Of a stretch of DNA of 64,000 nt, positions 1 through 24,859 are shown piece after piece; positions within the stretch are counted from its first letter, which is position 1, and every line of letters starts with the position of its first letter. Origin of the DNA: Limnomonas spitsbergensis (lineage: Eukaryota; Chlorophyta; Chlorophyceae; Chlamydomonadales); assembly GCA_037349105.1 (NCBI GenBank), contig JAYJMM010000117.1, positions 806,001 to 870,000 of the forward strand, in the 5' to 3' direction. The position numbers were made by a program, and so were the translations under genes. The notes beneath the pieces were generated by a model. It saw only the letters and a list, made by a program, of their open reading frames with translations. It was not told the DNA's origin and searched no databases.

Positions 1-17
1 TGCTGCAGGTCGGCAGT

Positions 18-21
18 CTGC

Positions 22-53
<32 letters not shown>

Positions 54-59
54 ATGATG
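18..59. repeat. CTG/ATG trinucleotide microsatellite
   Basis: Nine CTG triplets run directly into five ATG triplets. It lies beyond the last exon seen of the minus-strand glycoprotein gene and is probably intronic. Confidence 0.9.
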
Positions 60-137
60 CTTTGACACGGCCACAGGCCGCAGGGGTCAGGGGCAACAAG
101 TCATGGGGATCAATTTGTGTGCTGTTTTTTTCGTCTA

Positions 138-353
138 AGTGTAGCGCAAGCACCCTAAAATAAGCCAGTGGATCGCTGGTGAGGTCACGCCATGCACGTT
201 ATGCCTCTCAGGCACGCCAGTCCACACTCCGCTGCATGTCCATACCTACTTCATGGTTAAAGTGTGCTCGAAGCACCCTGAGATAGTCAGAGGAGTTTAT
301 GGCTTACCGCGCAGGTCGTCTCTCTGGCACACCAATCCACATTCTGCAGCATG
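138..353. repeat. Tandem duplication of an exon end (two diverged copies)
   Basis: Two diverged copies of about 100 bp lie side by side, at 138-246 and 261-353. Both contain a GCAAGCACCCT/CGAAGCACCCT block, a CTCTCAGGCACGCCAGTCCAC/CTCTCTGGCACACCAATCC block and a GCATGTCCAT/GCATGTTCAT block. The right copy overlaps the 3' end of the exon at 308-855 (minus strand) and keeps its GTAAGC donor. The left copy has lost the donor and looks like decayed intronic material. Confidence 0.7.
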
Positions 354-855
354 TTCATGCTGTAGAACATCTGCGCGGTGGCAGACATGGCCTGCCCGCA
401 GAGCGTCCTCGTCACGTAAGAGACGGAGACGTCCTGGCCATCGATGGACGACGGCGTCAGCACCGTCAGGTCGCGGAAATAGGTCAGGCTGGAAGGGCAG
501 TCCGATGGGACCGGCACCGGCGACGGCGACGGCGACGGCGACGGGACCGGGCTGGGGATCGGGGACCGGAACTGGAACGGAGGCGAGCGGGAGGGAGGCA
601 GCGACGGCGGGTTGATCCGGGGGGGCGGGGGAGGCGAGGCGGTGAAGAGGGAGGGCGGTGGCTTTGCGCGGGGTGGTGGCGGAATACTTGGCGTGGTGGT
701 GGGCGATGGGGTCGGCGAGGGAATGGGCGACGGGACGGGTGATGGGATGGGCGATTGCCCGGGGATGGGCGAGCTCGTGGGAATGGGCGATGAGGTGGGC
801 GTAGGTGATGGAGTGGGCGAGGGAATTGGCGAGGGAAAGGACACTGGTGACGACC
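308..855 (-). CDS. Proline/serine-rich exon of an extracellular-matrix-type glycoprotein
   Basis: An open frame runs from a CAG acceptor just above 855 to a GTAAGC donor below 308. It starts in phase 1 (GG completes a codon) and ends in phase 0 after 182 codons. The first 120 residues or so are a hydroxyproline-type linker of PSP, PSPIPSP, PPPP and SPSPSPSP runs. The last 60 form a compact segment with Cys residues (DCPSSLTYF near its start, CGQAMSATAQMF in the middle, WCARETTCA at the end). A linker followed by a Cys-containing globular domain is the plan seen in volvocine cell-wall glycoproteins. It is probably a downstream exon of the gene at 2175-8643. However, the phase-0 end of that gene's exon at 2175 does not join this exon directly, so at least one small exon is unplaced. 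The gene appears to continue below position 1. Confidence 0.6.
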
Positions 856-1199
856 CTGGCACGCAGCACAGAGCGGGAGATGACTGCGGTTCACAGGAGG
901 GCGGAAATAAGGGTTTAGAGTTCAGAGTGAAAAGGGTTGAGAGGTTGAGAGATCAGGGTTCAGAGCTGAAGGTTGAAGACTTCGATCCCTGCAGACATCG
1001 CAGTCGCGAGACAACAACTGTGGCAAGTAGCAGCTATTAAGATATTCCAGCAGGGCTTTTTTAGTCATGAATAATGTTGAAACTATCACCTATGCACCAT
1101 AAGTCCATAACATCTTACTGCCTGGGAATGTTTTGCCAGTAAAGCTGAAGCACCCTACAAAAAACAGAGTCCGGTGGACTTGGTGTAGCAAGGCTTTGA

Positions 1200-1300
1200 C
1201 TGGGGTTAAGGGATAAGGGTTAAGCGCCCAAACCCTTATAACCCTAGCACAGTCCCTGAATCCAACTATAGACCCTAAACCCTAGCCTAGACCGACACAT
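1200..1300. repeat. Degenerate telomere-like tract
   Basis: The tract holds clustered variants of the plant-type telomere motif in both orientations: GGGGTTAAGGGATAAGGGTT, then ACCCTTATAACCCTAG and GACCCTAAACCCTAG. It lies in intronic sequence just beyond the donor-like end of the candidate exon at 1312-1377. Looser TTTAGAG/TTCAGAG variants occur at 910-980. Confidence 0.6.
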
Positions 1301-1311
1301 GCGGCACTCAC

Positions 1312-1377
1312 CGGGCACAGAAGGATCGTCTGGGGAAACGAGGGCGAAGTCAGTGTGACTGTGCTTCCGCATGGCAG
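1312..1377 (-). CDS. Candidate 66-nt exon of the glycoprotein gene
   Basis: A CTCTCCCTGCAG acceptor and a GTGAGT donor bracket 66 nt on the minus strand. Two frames are open. Phase 0 to 0 fits after the exon at 2175-2375. Phase 1 to 1 fits before the exon at 308-855. No single frame satisfies both neighbours, so either another small exon is missing or the segment is not used. The splice sites are good but the assignment is weak. Confidence 0.35.
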
Positions 1378-1481
1378 CTGCAGGGAGAGGGAAATCAGGA
1401 GCAGGGAGGTGGTGATCAGGAGCAGGGAAATTGCAACCGTGGGCAGGGAGATAACAGTCATGGGCAGGGGGGTGATGATCC

Positions 1482-1770
1482 GGGGCACGAGGGTGCGGGG
1501 TGATCCGGGGCACGAGGGTGCGGGGAGATCCGGGGCACGAGGGTGCGGGGTGATCCGGGGCACCAGGGTGCGGGGTGATCCGGGGCACGAGGGTGCAGGG
1601 TGATCCGGAGCACAAGGGTGCGGGGTGATCCGGGGCACGAGGGTGCTGGGTGATCCGGGGCACGAGGGTGCGGGGTGATCCGGGGCACGAGGGTGTGGGG
1701 TGATCCGAGGCACGAGGGTGCGGGGTGATCCGGGGCACGAGGGTGCGGGGTGATCCGGGGCACGAGGGAA
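1482..1770. repeat. 25-bp GC-rich minisatellite
   Basis: About eleven copies of a 25-bp unit built from GGGGCACGAGGGTGC and GGGGTGATCC, with single-base variants. It sits in an intron of the minus-strand glycoprotein gene. Pro-rich open frames across it arise from the repeat composition and are not called. Confidence 0.9.
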
Positions 1771-1774
1771 AACT

Positions 1775-1890
1775 TACATGCATCGGGGGCCGTTAGGATT
1801 GATGGTGGAGGGGGGAGCGCTTAGGGGTTTAGGGTTTAGGGGTTAAGAGGCCGTTATGATTGATGGTGGAAGGGGGGACGCTTGTTCCAC
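1775..1890. repeat. Duplicated block separated by telomere-like motif
   Basis: Two copies of a block containing GATTGATGGTGGA followed by a G-run and CGCTT lie at about 1775-1821 and 1843-1890. Between them is TTAGGGGTTTAGGGTTTAGG. The left copy abuts a good minus-strand GTAAGT donor at 1777. No exon with consistent phase could be built from it, so it may be a decayed exon end. Confidence 0.6.
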
Positions 1891-2174
1891 TAAGTGCCAT
1901 TTCATTTACTTTCTTAAGCTTATCAAAAAGCTCCATGACAAGAGAAAAATTGTATGTACAGAGTGCACAGTCAAATCTAGACATACTAAACAAATACCGA
2001 ACCATCAATATAAAATGGCCTCGCTCCATCATACAATTTATTTTTGGATTCATGTCACAGCCATCAAAAACCCGTTGTTTTTATTTTGTGTTACATGTTC
2101 AGAACAATTATGTAGACCAGTGGACAGTCATAGTGCCTACCAGTGTGGACCCATCCATACATTCCGGGACTCAC

Positions 2175-8643
<6,469 letters not shown>

Positions 8644-9720
8644 TCCTGCGAGCGTCTATGAGACGATGACTGTGATATGGGAAGAAGCGGCAGCTAGAAG
8701 CTACTGTTGCAAGCGTCAGCAGAGCTGGATGGCAAGAGGAACGGGGCCTGGTGACTGACGATTATGGAGTTCAGTACAGCGTTTCCTTTCGCCCTATTCC
8801 TATCGCGGAAAATTGCCGATGATGTAGGCTATTCTGAGTAGAGCGCAACAATGTGGGCAACATGAGCATGGCTGGTGGGCGAGGACATTTGCAACGCATC
8901 TGCTGCCGTACACATGAGCGCGCGGTACTGCTGGCAGCTACATGTTCACTTCGATATTCCTTAAATCCTAGCTTAAAGCCAAGCGAAAGCGTCAATTTTC
9001 TATTGTATGCACATGGGTGTGGTCGGCATACACGCCAGGGCACCGCCGCCTCATATGAAACATTGAATTTCGCAAATGCTGTAGAATGTGAAGGGGGGCA
9101 AACGCAGTAGCTTTACTCGATGCATAACTCGATCGAAGGAACATCGTCAGACTGATCGGGAGCAACACGTATCTTCAAAGCACCTCCCCGTACAGTTTGT
9201 TGTCCGCTGTTGTTTTACCTCCTGCTGGGTGTTACAGCGCTCACCCATCCACCTGTTCATCCACCCGTAACCCATCACTTAATTTCAAAGAATTCAGCTG
9301 GACGGAGCAGCGATAATCTAGTCAGTAGGCTCCTGCTTGAAGCTGTCGGTCCCCTTGTAGCTACAACCCGTACGTGTTGCAAATGGGTGTTACGCAAGAC
9401 AAGTGATCTTCCCATTACGCCCTCTAGAGTCACCACCGGACTTTTGCTGCTCAGGAGCGGCCACAGGGTGTTCTTACAAAGGCGTCAACTCATCTACCCA
9501 ATAGCCTTTTTCGAAAGGCCGGGCAGAGAGCAGGCAAGGAAGACAAATCAAGCCGTTGAGGGAGGAAGGAAGTTAGGGAAGCATTGTTGAATGCCAGAAT
9601 CTCAGTAAAAACCTCCTAACATAGTATGGGTGCAGTGTCATGGATGACCTCCATAAGATCCGGAAAAGGTTCTACTGAAGCCCATTTCAGCATCATGTCA
9701 TTCCAGCGTGCAGCAAACCG
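8644..9720. other. Region upstream of the glycoprotein gene, no gene seen
   Basis: This is the presumed promoter and 5' flank of the minus-strand glycoprotein gene. Only short unsupported open frames occur. I could not pick out a convincing promoter element. Confidence 0.5.
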
Positions 9721-9870
9721 CCATCTCTAGGGACCACCATTCGGCCACAGCTTGGCCGAATGGGACCAAATCGTGACATGCCTACTGCCAATGGACCCAA
9801 GCTGCATGGCCTGCCGCACCAGGCCAACTAGACTGAAGGCCTGCATGTAGCTAAATTCCACCTGAAATGC
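9721..9870. repeat. Possible dispersed repeat fragment
   Basis: It contains CATTCGGCCACAGCTTGGCC, then GGCCAACTAGACTGAAGGCC, then TGTAGCTAAATT. A similar order of motifs (GGCGGCCATTG, then a GGCCAA block with AAGGCC, then GTAGCTGAATTG) occurs at 19110-19250 and partly at 14930-15010. This suggests an old short transposable element, but no ends or target duplication could be defined. Confidence 0.3.
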
Positions 9871-10034
9871 ACTTGAATGCAATGCATCGTGATTCTTGGC
9901 AGGATCTTGGTAAACACTTTGCAGTCCAGCGTCATTATGTTCAGGGCTGCCCAGCACATCAGCCCCCGGACACTGCAGGCTTCAGAAGCCCGTCATCTGC
10001 CTCTTTGCACGCCTATTGAAGTTCATCAAGGGTG

Positions 10035-10150
10035 TTAGCCCCAGACATCCAGGACAAAGACGGGATAGGCTTCGTTAACCCGCCTCTTTTCCATCCACCT
10101 CAGCGCAGCAGGCAAAGCAGTTTTCAGAAACCTGACATCTGCTCCTGTGA
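10035..10150 (-). CDS. Weak candidate terminal exon, unrecognised
   Basis: A TTTTAGTTTTCACAG acceptor is followed on the minus strand by an open frame reading GADVRFLKTALPAALRWMEK, ending in FVLDVWG and a stop at 10035. It looks protein-like, but no upstream exon with the right phase was found and the family is unknown. Confidence 0.2.
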
Positions 10151-10494
10151 AAACTAAAAAATCAGCGCAATCGCCATCAGGCCTAGCATGCAATCCAAAT
10201 GCACAATCGCCATGGACTTGTTGCCGGGATCCATATGGCCTTGAGCACGATCCCCACGCCACTGGCCGAGTGCAGCAGCACCAGAAGGCCAGAAAACAGA
10301 AGGCTCCAGATCATAATCAAAAGCCAGCCATATGCTCCTCTGACAGCAGCGATGCATGCACAATCGCCATGGCCTTATAGGTCACCCCCATGCCAGTCGG
10401 GCCGTCGCCCGTCAATCGCTCGAGACCGGCGATCAGCGATGCAGCGTCGCCGTCGCTCTTGGCATTCTGCGCAGCCAAGCAACAAGCAGCATCC

Positions 10495-10730
10495 TGTTAC
10501 ATGCAGCCATGCAACAAGCAGCTGCCATGCAACAAACGACATCCTGTTACATGCAGCCATGCAACAAGCAGCAACCATGCAACAAATGGCATCCCATTAC
10601 GAGTGGCAGCCATGCAACAAACATCATCCCGCTTCAAGTGGCAGTCATGTAAAAAGCTGCAGCCATGCAAGAAACATCATCCCGTTACAGGTGGCAGCCA
10701 TGCAAGAAGCAGCAATCCGTTACATGACAG
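10495..10730. repeat. 46-bp minisatellite
   Basis: About five diverged units contain CATCCTGTTACATGCAGCC and ATGCAACAAGCAGC. The units become more degenerate towards the right. No gene is associated with it. Confidence 0.75.
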
Positions 10731-10951
10731 AACCTCTCGAAACCCTCAACAGAAATCGCGGCGCATTGCATGCGGGCAGGGGACTTGAAGCTTTGGTCGC
10801 GCAGGGGCGAGACTAATGCTGCAGTGTGGGGTTTCATATTTCCAGGTTCTATATTTGTGTAAAAGGCTGAGCTTGCACACACCTTTCCAATAAACACCCA
10901 TTACCAGCACAAACAGCACCTAATGAGCGGCATCGTTTTTTACTTGAAGTA

Positions 10952-11037
10952 AGCTTCTGCTGCATCACGGCCTACCACTGCGGAAGGCTAGGGGAGCTTC
11001 CGCTGCATCACGGCCTAACACTGCGGAAGGCTTGGAG
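10952..11037. repeat. 43-bp tandem duplication
   Basis: Two copies of a 43-bp unit differ at about five positions. Each contains GCTGCATCACGGCCTA and CACTGCGGAAGGCT. A short stem (TGGCGCAA with TTGCGCCA) follows at about 11041-11069. Confidence 0.85.
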
Positions 11038-11252
11038 ACCTGGCGCAACAAGGCTTGCTGCTTGCGCCAAGGGCGGTAAAGGACTGGTCCTAATCAGCCC
11101 AGATGTGGCCACCCAGTGGCCTGCCAAGCGGAAGGGATCTGTTCACACTAAAATGAATGCTGCATTCCTTAAATATCGTAACCCTGCTTTAGTAACATAG
11201 AAAGAAACTGAGCACCTCCGGAAGAGGGCACGATATTTCGGAAGCAACGTAC

Positions 11253-11385
11253 GGTAGCTTGAACACATACAGGTCCTTCCGCATTGTTTCCTGCATTGAG
11301 TCTGACAGCCAGACTCGGGCATCCCAGGGGTTGCCGTCCCCCAGGATCAATCCCCCCTGTGGAAGCCAATCTGTTTCGACTTCCA
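11253..11385 (-). CDS. Weak candidate internal exon, unrecognised
   Basis: The minus strand shows an AGATAGGCAG acceptor, an open frame with GC-rich codon choice (DWLPQGGLILGDGNPWDARV, then WLSDSMQETMRKDLYVF) and a GTACGT donor. No neighbouring exon of matching phase was found, and I recognise no family. It might be a downstream exon of the NDUFAF7-like gene or a separate gene. Confidence 0.25.
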
Positions 11386-12015
11386 CTGCCTATCTGCCAT
11401 ATCCTGTACTGGAAATCAACCCACCCTCTGGCAGGGCCAACGGCAATTCGTCATTTCGGGCCCATATTGTATTTGGCCCACAAACAGGCCTCTGCCATGC
11501 AGTCAGTGCTGGCCTACCATACTAGCAGAGTATTTATTCTGAGCAGGTGGGCTGACTGGGCTCGCCTGCTCAGGAGGTTTGCTGGCCTCATCGAGCCTCA
11601 CCAGGGAGTTCACCTCTTCAATGCCATGCTTTCAACTTCAATCCACAGATTTCATTATATCTTTCTCATCGGTATTATAAAATGAGCACAATGGCCTTAC
11701 CGGTATTTAGTTATTTTGTCTGGGTCCTCCATCCGCACCAATCCTGCATCCCCCACTAAATGAAGCACCTGTGAACCAAGCTTACCGACCCTGACACTAT
11801 CTTCACACCCTAAACCTAATGAACAGGATTCTGCAGTGCTTTGCAGCCCCTAAACCCAGCGCAGCCTCAGATTGCAAACAGTCTACAATACAGAAGTTGT
11901 ACATCCTAAAGGGTTTCCCTCCTCAAGGCTAGAAACCCCACCTCCTGAAAACGTAAAGGCCCTGCTTGAAAACATTAAAGGGGGAAGGGCTCATATCCTG
12001 AACTATAGAGCAAGA

Positions 12016-12435
12016 TAACGCACCCAGAGCAGTTGCTCCAGACTTGACGCCGATGCCGAGGGAGGTGAGGAAAACACCAACGAGAGCGCAGCTTCAGGGT
12101 TCAAACCCTGAACCCCGAACCCTAAAAAAGGGGAGCGCACCCTGAGCAGTTGCTTCAGCCTTGGCATAAATGCCGAGGAGGTGAAGAAAACACCAACGAG
12201 AGCGCACTCTTAGGGTTCAAACCCTGAAGTGAGTCACGGGGCCTGAACCCTAAAAAAAGGAGAGCGCACCTTGAGCAGTTGCTTCAGCCTTGACGTCGAT
12301 GCCAAGGGAAGTTAAGAAAACACCAACGAGAGCGCACCCTTAGGATATAAAAACCTGAACCCTTGACGCTTCAAAAAATAAAGCGCACCTTGAGCAGCTT
12401 CTCCAGCCGGCATGGATGCGGAGGGAGGTGAGGAA
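12016..12435 (-). pseudogene. Four decayed copies of the NDUFAF7 exon 7 3' edge
   Basis: Copies at about 12016-12075, 12133-12185, 12262-12315 and 12383-12435 each reproduce the donor end of the exon at 13624-13791. Seen on the plus strand, the shared blocks are CACC(T/C)TGAGCAG(C/T)TGC and GATGCCGAG(A/G)GAGGTGAGGAA. Each copy is followed by TTAGGGTT- or CAGGGTT-type sequence and ACCCTAAAAAA. The reading frame is broken in all four, and they lie downstream of the intact exon in gene sense. Confidence 0.75.
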
Positions 12436-12449
12436 AACAACAACGAGAG

Positions 12450-13600
12450 CACAGCTTCAGGGTATAAACCCTCAACCTTCAGGGTACAAAACCTCAACCT
12501 TCAGGGTACAAAACCCTCAACCTTTAGGGTGTAAAACCCTCAACCTTCAGGGTACAAAACACTCAACCTTCGGGGTACAAAACCCTCAACCTTCAGGGTA
12601 CAAAATCCTCAACCTTCAGGGTACAAAACCCTTAACCTTTAGGGTACAAAACTCTCAACCTTCAGGGTACAAAACCCTCAACCTTCAGGGTACAAAACAC
12701 TTAACCTTCAGGGTGTAAAACCCTTAACCTTCAGGGTACAAAACCCTCAACCTTCGGGGTACAAAACCCTGAACCTTCAGGGTACAAAACACTTAACCTT
12801 CAGGGTGTAAAACCCTCAACCTTCAGGGTACAAATTTCTCAACCTTCAGGGTACAAAACCCTCAACCTTCAGGGTACAAAACCCTCAACCTTCAGGGTAC
12901 AAAACCCTCAACCTTCAGGGTACAAAACACTTAACCTTCAGGGTGTAAAACCCTCAACCTTCAGGGTACAAAACCCTAAACCTTTAGGGTACAAAACCCT
13001 CAACCTTCAGGGTACAAAACCCTCAACCTTCAGGGTACAAAACACTTAACCTTCAGGGTGTAAAACCCTCAACCTTCAGGGTACAAAACCCTGAACCTTC
13101 AGGGTACATACACTGAACCTTCAGGGTGTAAAACCCTCAACCTTCAGGGTACAAAACCCTAAACCTTTAGGGTACAAAACCCTCAACCTTCAGGGTACAA
13201 AACCCTCAACCTTCAGGGTACAAAACACTTAACCTTCAGGGTGTAAAACCCTCAACCTTCAGGGTACAAAACCCTTAACCTTTAGGGTACAAAACCCTCA
13301 ACCTTCAGGGTACAAAACCCTCAACCTTCAGGGTACAAAACACTTAACCTTCAGGGTGTAAAACCCTCAACCTTCAGGGTACAAAACCCTAAACCTTTAG
13401 GGTACAAAACCCTCAACCTTCAGGGTACAAAACCCTCAACCTTCAGGGTACAAAACACTTAACCTTCAGGGTGTAAAACCCTCAACCTTCAGGGTACAAA
13501 ACCCTGAACTTTCTGGGTACAAAACCCTGAACCTTCAGGGTACAAAACACTTAACCTTCAGGGTGTAAAACCCTTGACCTTCAGGGTACAAAACCCTAGA
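12450..13600. repeat. 23-bp palindromic minisatellite
   Basis: About fifty copies of a 23-bp unit whose core is AGGGTACAAAACCCT, an inverted repeat of AGGGT and ACCCT around a 5-base loop. Variants (GTGTAAAACCC, TTTAGGGTAC, AACACTTAACC) recur in a fixed order every five or so units, giving a 115-bp higher-order pattern in the right half. It lies between the intact exon 7 of the NDUFAF7-like gene and its decayed copies. Confidence 0.93.
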
Positions 13601-13623
13601 CCCTGAAATAAATAGAAGCACAC

Positions 13624-22200
<8,577 letters not shown>

Positions 22201-22487
22201 CGTGCGCGTCAGGCACGAAAGTGTCGCAGGTAATGAGGCCGTGGCCTAGCACTAATAATGATGTTTTAGACTCGGAACATGCTTGTAACGCGATGTGTGA
22301 ATGAACAATGGTGTGAACCACCGGTGTGAACTGTCATGTGCAGTTTACCTGACCCCGCGGTCATTGCCTGGCAGTCTGGCTGGGGAGCCCAAGTCGGGTG
22401 CTCCGACGGCCCATGCCCTACCTTTTCCAAGCATAACGAGCACAGACAAACCCTCCGAACGTTTCCATTATGTTTCTCCACTGTTGC

Positions 22488-22528
22488 ATCCATCCATGCA
22501 AAGCACGCCATGCTTTGCATGGATGGAT
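22488..22528. other. Perfect 18-bp inverted repeat (hairpin)
   Basis: ATCCATCCATGCAAAGCA at 22488-22505 and its exact reverse complement at 22511-22528 are separated by five bases. It lies about 290 bp upstream of the NDUFAF7 start codon, in the intergenic space. It could form a DNA cruciform or an RNA hairpin in a long 5' leader. Confidence 0.85.
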
Positions 22529-22620
22529 CATGCATGCGACATGCAGCATGTCCCTTCATGGATCTCGCATCCTTTGCACCAGCAGGTGTATGATCCATCA
22601 TGGATCATGAACAATGCAGC

Positions 22621-22703
22621 GGCACGGTACGCTGCCATAGACCTGTGATCGTCCGGGGGGATCCCTCAACTGAACACATAGGTCTACGGTAGCGTACCGT
22701 GCC
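22621..22703. mobile_element. Small inverted-repeat element
   Basis: The 24-bp arms at 22621-22644 (starting GGCACGGTACGCTGCC) and 22680-22703 (ending GGTAGCGTACCGTGCC) match as inverted repeats with two mismatches, around a 35-base centre. The whole 83 bp resembles a foldback or miniature transposable element. No clear target duplication was seen. Confidence 0.6.
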
Positions 22704-23447
22704 TGGTTTCAGCCTACGATGGGCGTCGTGCCGTCATGGAGCCGGGAGCTGCAACAGCTACAGCGATTGTGCTTCTTTCTGCACAAGATTACGGCTGCTA
22801 CTCAGCTCCATCAGCATGGCCAACACTAGAGGACGGCGCAGCTTTCAACGGCGTGAGACACGCTACAGCCAATGTTGATGGGCAAGGGGGGATGGTGAGC
22901 TTGCGGGGAACGTGCTACACGCTTGCATTTGAGCAGGGTCCACAGGTTTAATGTCATTAACATGTTTGCTTCCATTGCCCTAGCGAACATGAAAAACTTT
23001 AGGTGCAGGGTTGGGCAGGCCCCCCGGATGGAGCCGCAAACTTTCATCAATTGTCCTGGGGCAGGAATTGGCGGGGTGCCCTAGCTTTTGTAGGAGATGT
23101 GGTCTGAGTTGTTGAGGGCTAGGCTCTGGAGAACTGGGGAATCTGAGTATCTGACTTCCTTTATTTCGGCCCCTTTCATTTGTTCCTCTTTTCTTTCTCA
23201 TCCTCCCGAAGTCATTTCCAACCAGACATTTGGACGCCCACGCGAAGGAGCTTTTGGAGATGGATCCAGACGGTCCACGTCACAAACCTCGCGCCAGTGG
23301 GACCTTCTCACTCATGCAAGCCACCCATACGCAGGCAGCATACCCACTCTGGCACTTCCTGTATTTTTTCGTCCGTTTCTTTCCTTCCTCCTGCCTTTAC
23401 CGTAGTTTATTTTCCTCCCGACCAGGCAGTCGGGTCGCCCACACAGC

Positions 23448-23593
23448 CGAGCCTTTTGAGCATGAACCAGAGGTGTAATGTTATGGACCCACTCCCTGTC
23501 TGGCTGAGGGCCCAGGCGGCATGGCCCCCACCGAGTCCATGCTACACAAGTCAATGGCATTACACCTCTGAGACTTGCTAAAAAAACGCTCAG
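23448..23593. mobile_element. Miniature inverted-repeat element, copy 1
   Basis: The left end has AGAGGTGTAATGTTATGGACC and the right end has GTCAATGGCATTACACCTCT, as inverted repeats of about 40 bp. They match the ends of the copies at 24107-24280 and 24500-24855. The interior carries no coding sequence. Flanking CGCCCACACAGCCGAGCC also recurs beside other copies. Confidence 0.65.
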
Positions 23594-23884
23594 AGTCCAG
23601 GGTGCCCAACCTACCAGTTCGAACAAAAACGAGCAAGTACGCATGTTGGGTGTGTCCCTTTATTTTGTTTTCCCTTTTCCTGGTTTTCCTGATTAAATGC
23701 CTGATATGTTTGTTGAGGGCTAGGATTTTTGAGTGCTAGGATCTGCACGGGCTGGGGATTCTCCAGATTTCCTTCACTTTGGGAGATGATATTTTCCTTC
23801 TCCTTATTTTTTACGCTCCTTTCCTTTCTCATCTAGCCTTATGTTTTTTGTCCTCATGACCAGGCATATGGGTGCCCATACGGC

Positions 23885-23935
23885 CAAGCCTTTTCAGTAT
23901 GGCCCAGAGGTGCAATGTAATTGACATGCTGGTGT
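23885..23935. mobile_element. Solo end of the same inverted-repeat element
   Basis: AAGCCTTTTCAGTATGGCCC and AGAGGTGCAATGTAATTGAC match the left end of the neighbouring elements. No matching right end was found nearby, so this is a truncated copy. The upstream flank (GGTGCCCATACGGCC) is shared with the other copies. Confidence 0.5.
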
Positions 23936-24106
23936 GTATTAACATGTTTGAAAGCCTTCCGAATAACCGAATACCTTTCTATCTTCGGACTACCTCTCCT
24001 CTTTGAGAGGGGGTATTTTCCTTCTCCATCGTGTTCCTCTCTTTTTTCCTTTCCGTTGCGGTTAGTTCCCTCTTCTGCCAAGCAGACAGTTGGAACCTAC
24101 GTAGAC

Positions 24107-24280
24107 ATGCCTTTTTAGCAGGGCCCAGAGTTGTGACATCATGGACCTTACCATTCTGTTTTTCTTGCTTGCATCCATCCATGGCAAGGCCTTTGGCATT
24201 GAGGGATGTCGACCCCTTGGCATTTAAGTCAATGACGTTACACCTCTGGGCCCTGCTCAAAAAGGCTCAGCCGCGTGGGC
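24107..24280. mobile_element. Miniature inverted-repeat element, copy 2
   Basis: The left end is GCCTTTTTAGCAGGGCCCAG followed by AGTTGTGACATCATGGACC. The right end is GTCAATGACGTTACACCTCT followed by GGGCCCTGCTCAAAAAGGC. These terminal inverted repeats are about 40 bp long. The element is about 170 bp and has no coding capacity, as expected of a non-autonomous DNA transposon. Confidence 0.7.
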
Positions 24281-24499
24281 ATGGAAGTATCTTACTGTGA
24301 TCTGGATCCTATTCATGCATATCGGGAGGATGAGCTTCACATGATTTATTACCCATTGTACCAGGGGTAGTCTCTAGTGGAACTCAGGTGTTGGACTTGG
24401 TCTGCTTAGCCTTCCCGGCCTCTCCTTTTGTTCCATTCCCCCTCTCTTCCTTTTAGTGCATCCTTAACTCCCTTCTGAACAGTTGGGCGCCCACGCGGC

Positions 24500-24855
24500 C
24501 GAGCTTTGAGCGGGCCCAGAGGTGTAACGTTATTGAACCATTGTATTCAGACCTTCGTTTTCAATTTGACCTGACTTCAAATCCTAGCGGACTATTTTCT
24601 AGCCTGACTTGAAGTGCCTTAACGCTTTCTTCATAACGGCCGCACACTGAGGGTCATAACTGCAGGCTAATGCCATGGGGGCACGGGATGACATGTCATG
24701 GGTGGTGTCATCTTCAGTCATCCCGGTACCGATATGGAATCCAATGCCCATTTGTGTCTGAACCTCTGTCCTAATGATGACTGGAAACCCCATAGCATGT
24801 TCACTCCTGATGTGATCATGTCAATGACGTTACACCTCTGGGGCTCTGGGCCCGC
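24500..24855. mobile_element. Miniature inverted-repeat element, copy 3
   Basis: The left end (GAGCTTTGAGCGGGCCCAG, then AGGTGTAACGTTATTGAACC) and right end (GTCAATGACGTTACACCTCT, then CTGGGCCCGC) are inverted repeats like those of copies 1 and 2. The interior is longer and different, with no coding sequence. Confidence 0.6.
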
Positions 24856-24859
24856 TGAT

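Noticed and set aside
253..1040. Arg/Gly-rich plus-strand open frames at the window start
   Set aside because: Antisense shadows of the Pro/Ser-rich minus-strand exon at 308-855.
1775..1821. Proline-rich exon ending at the GTAAGT donor at 1777
   Set aside because: The frame giving a PPPPSIL-like peptide has a stop just upstream, and no acceptor gives the phase needed to link exon 5 with the exon at 308-855.
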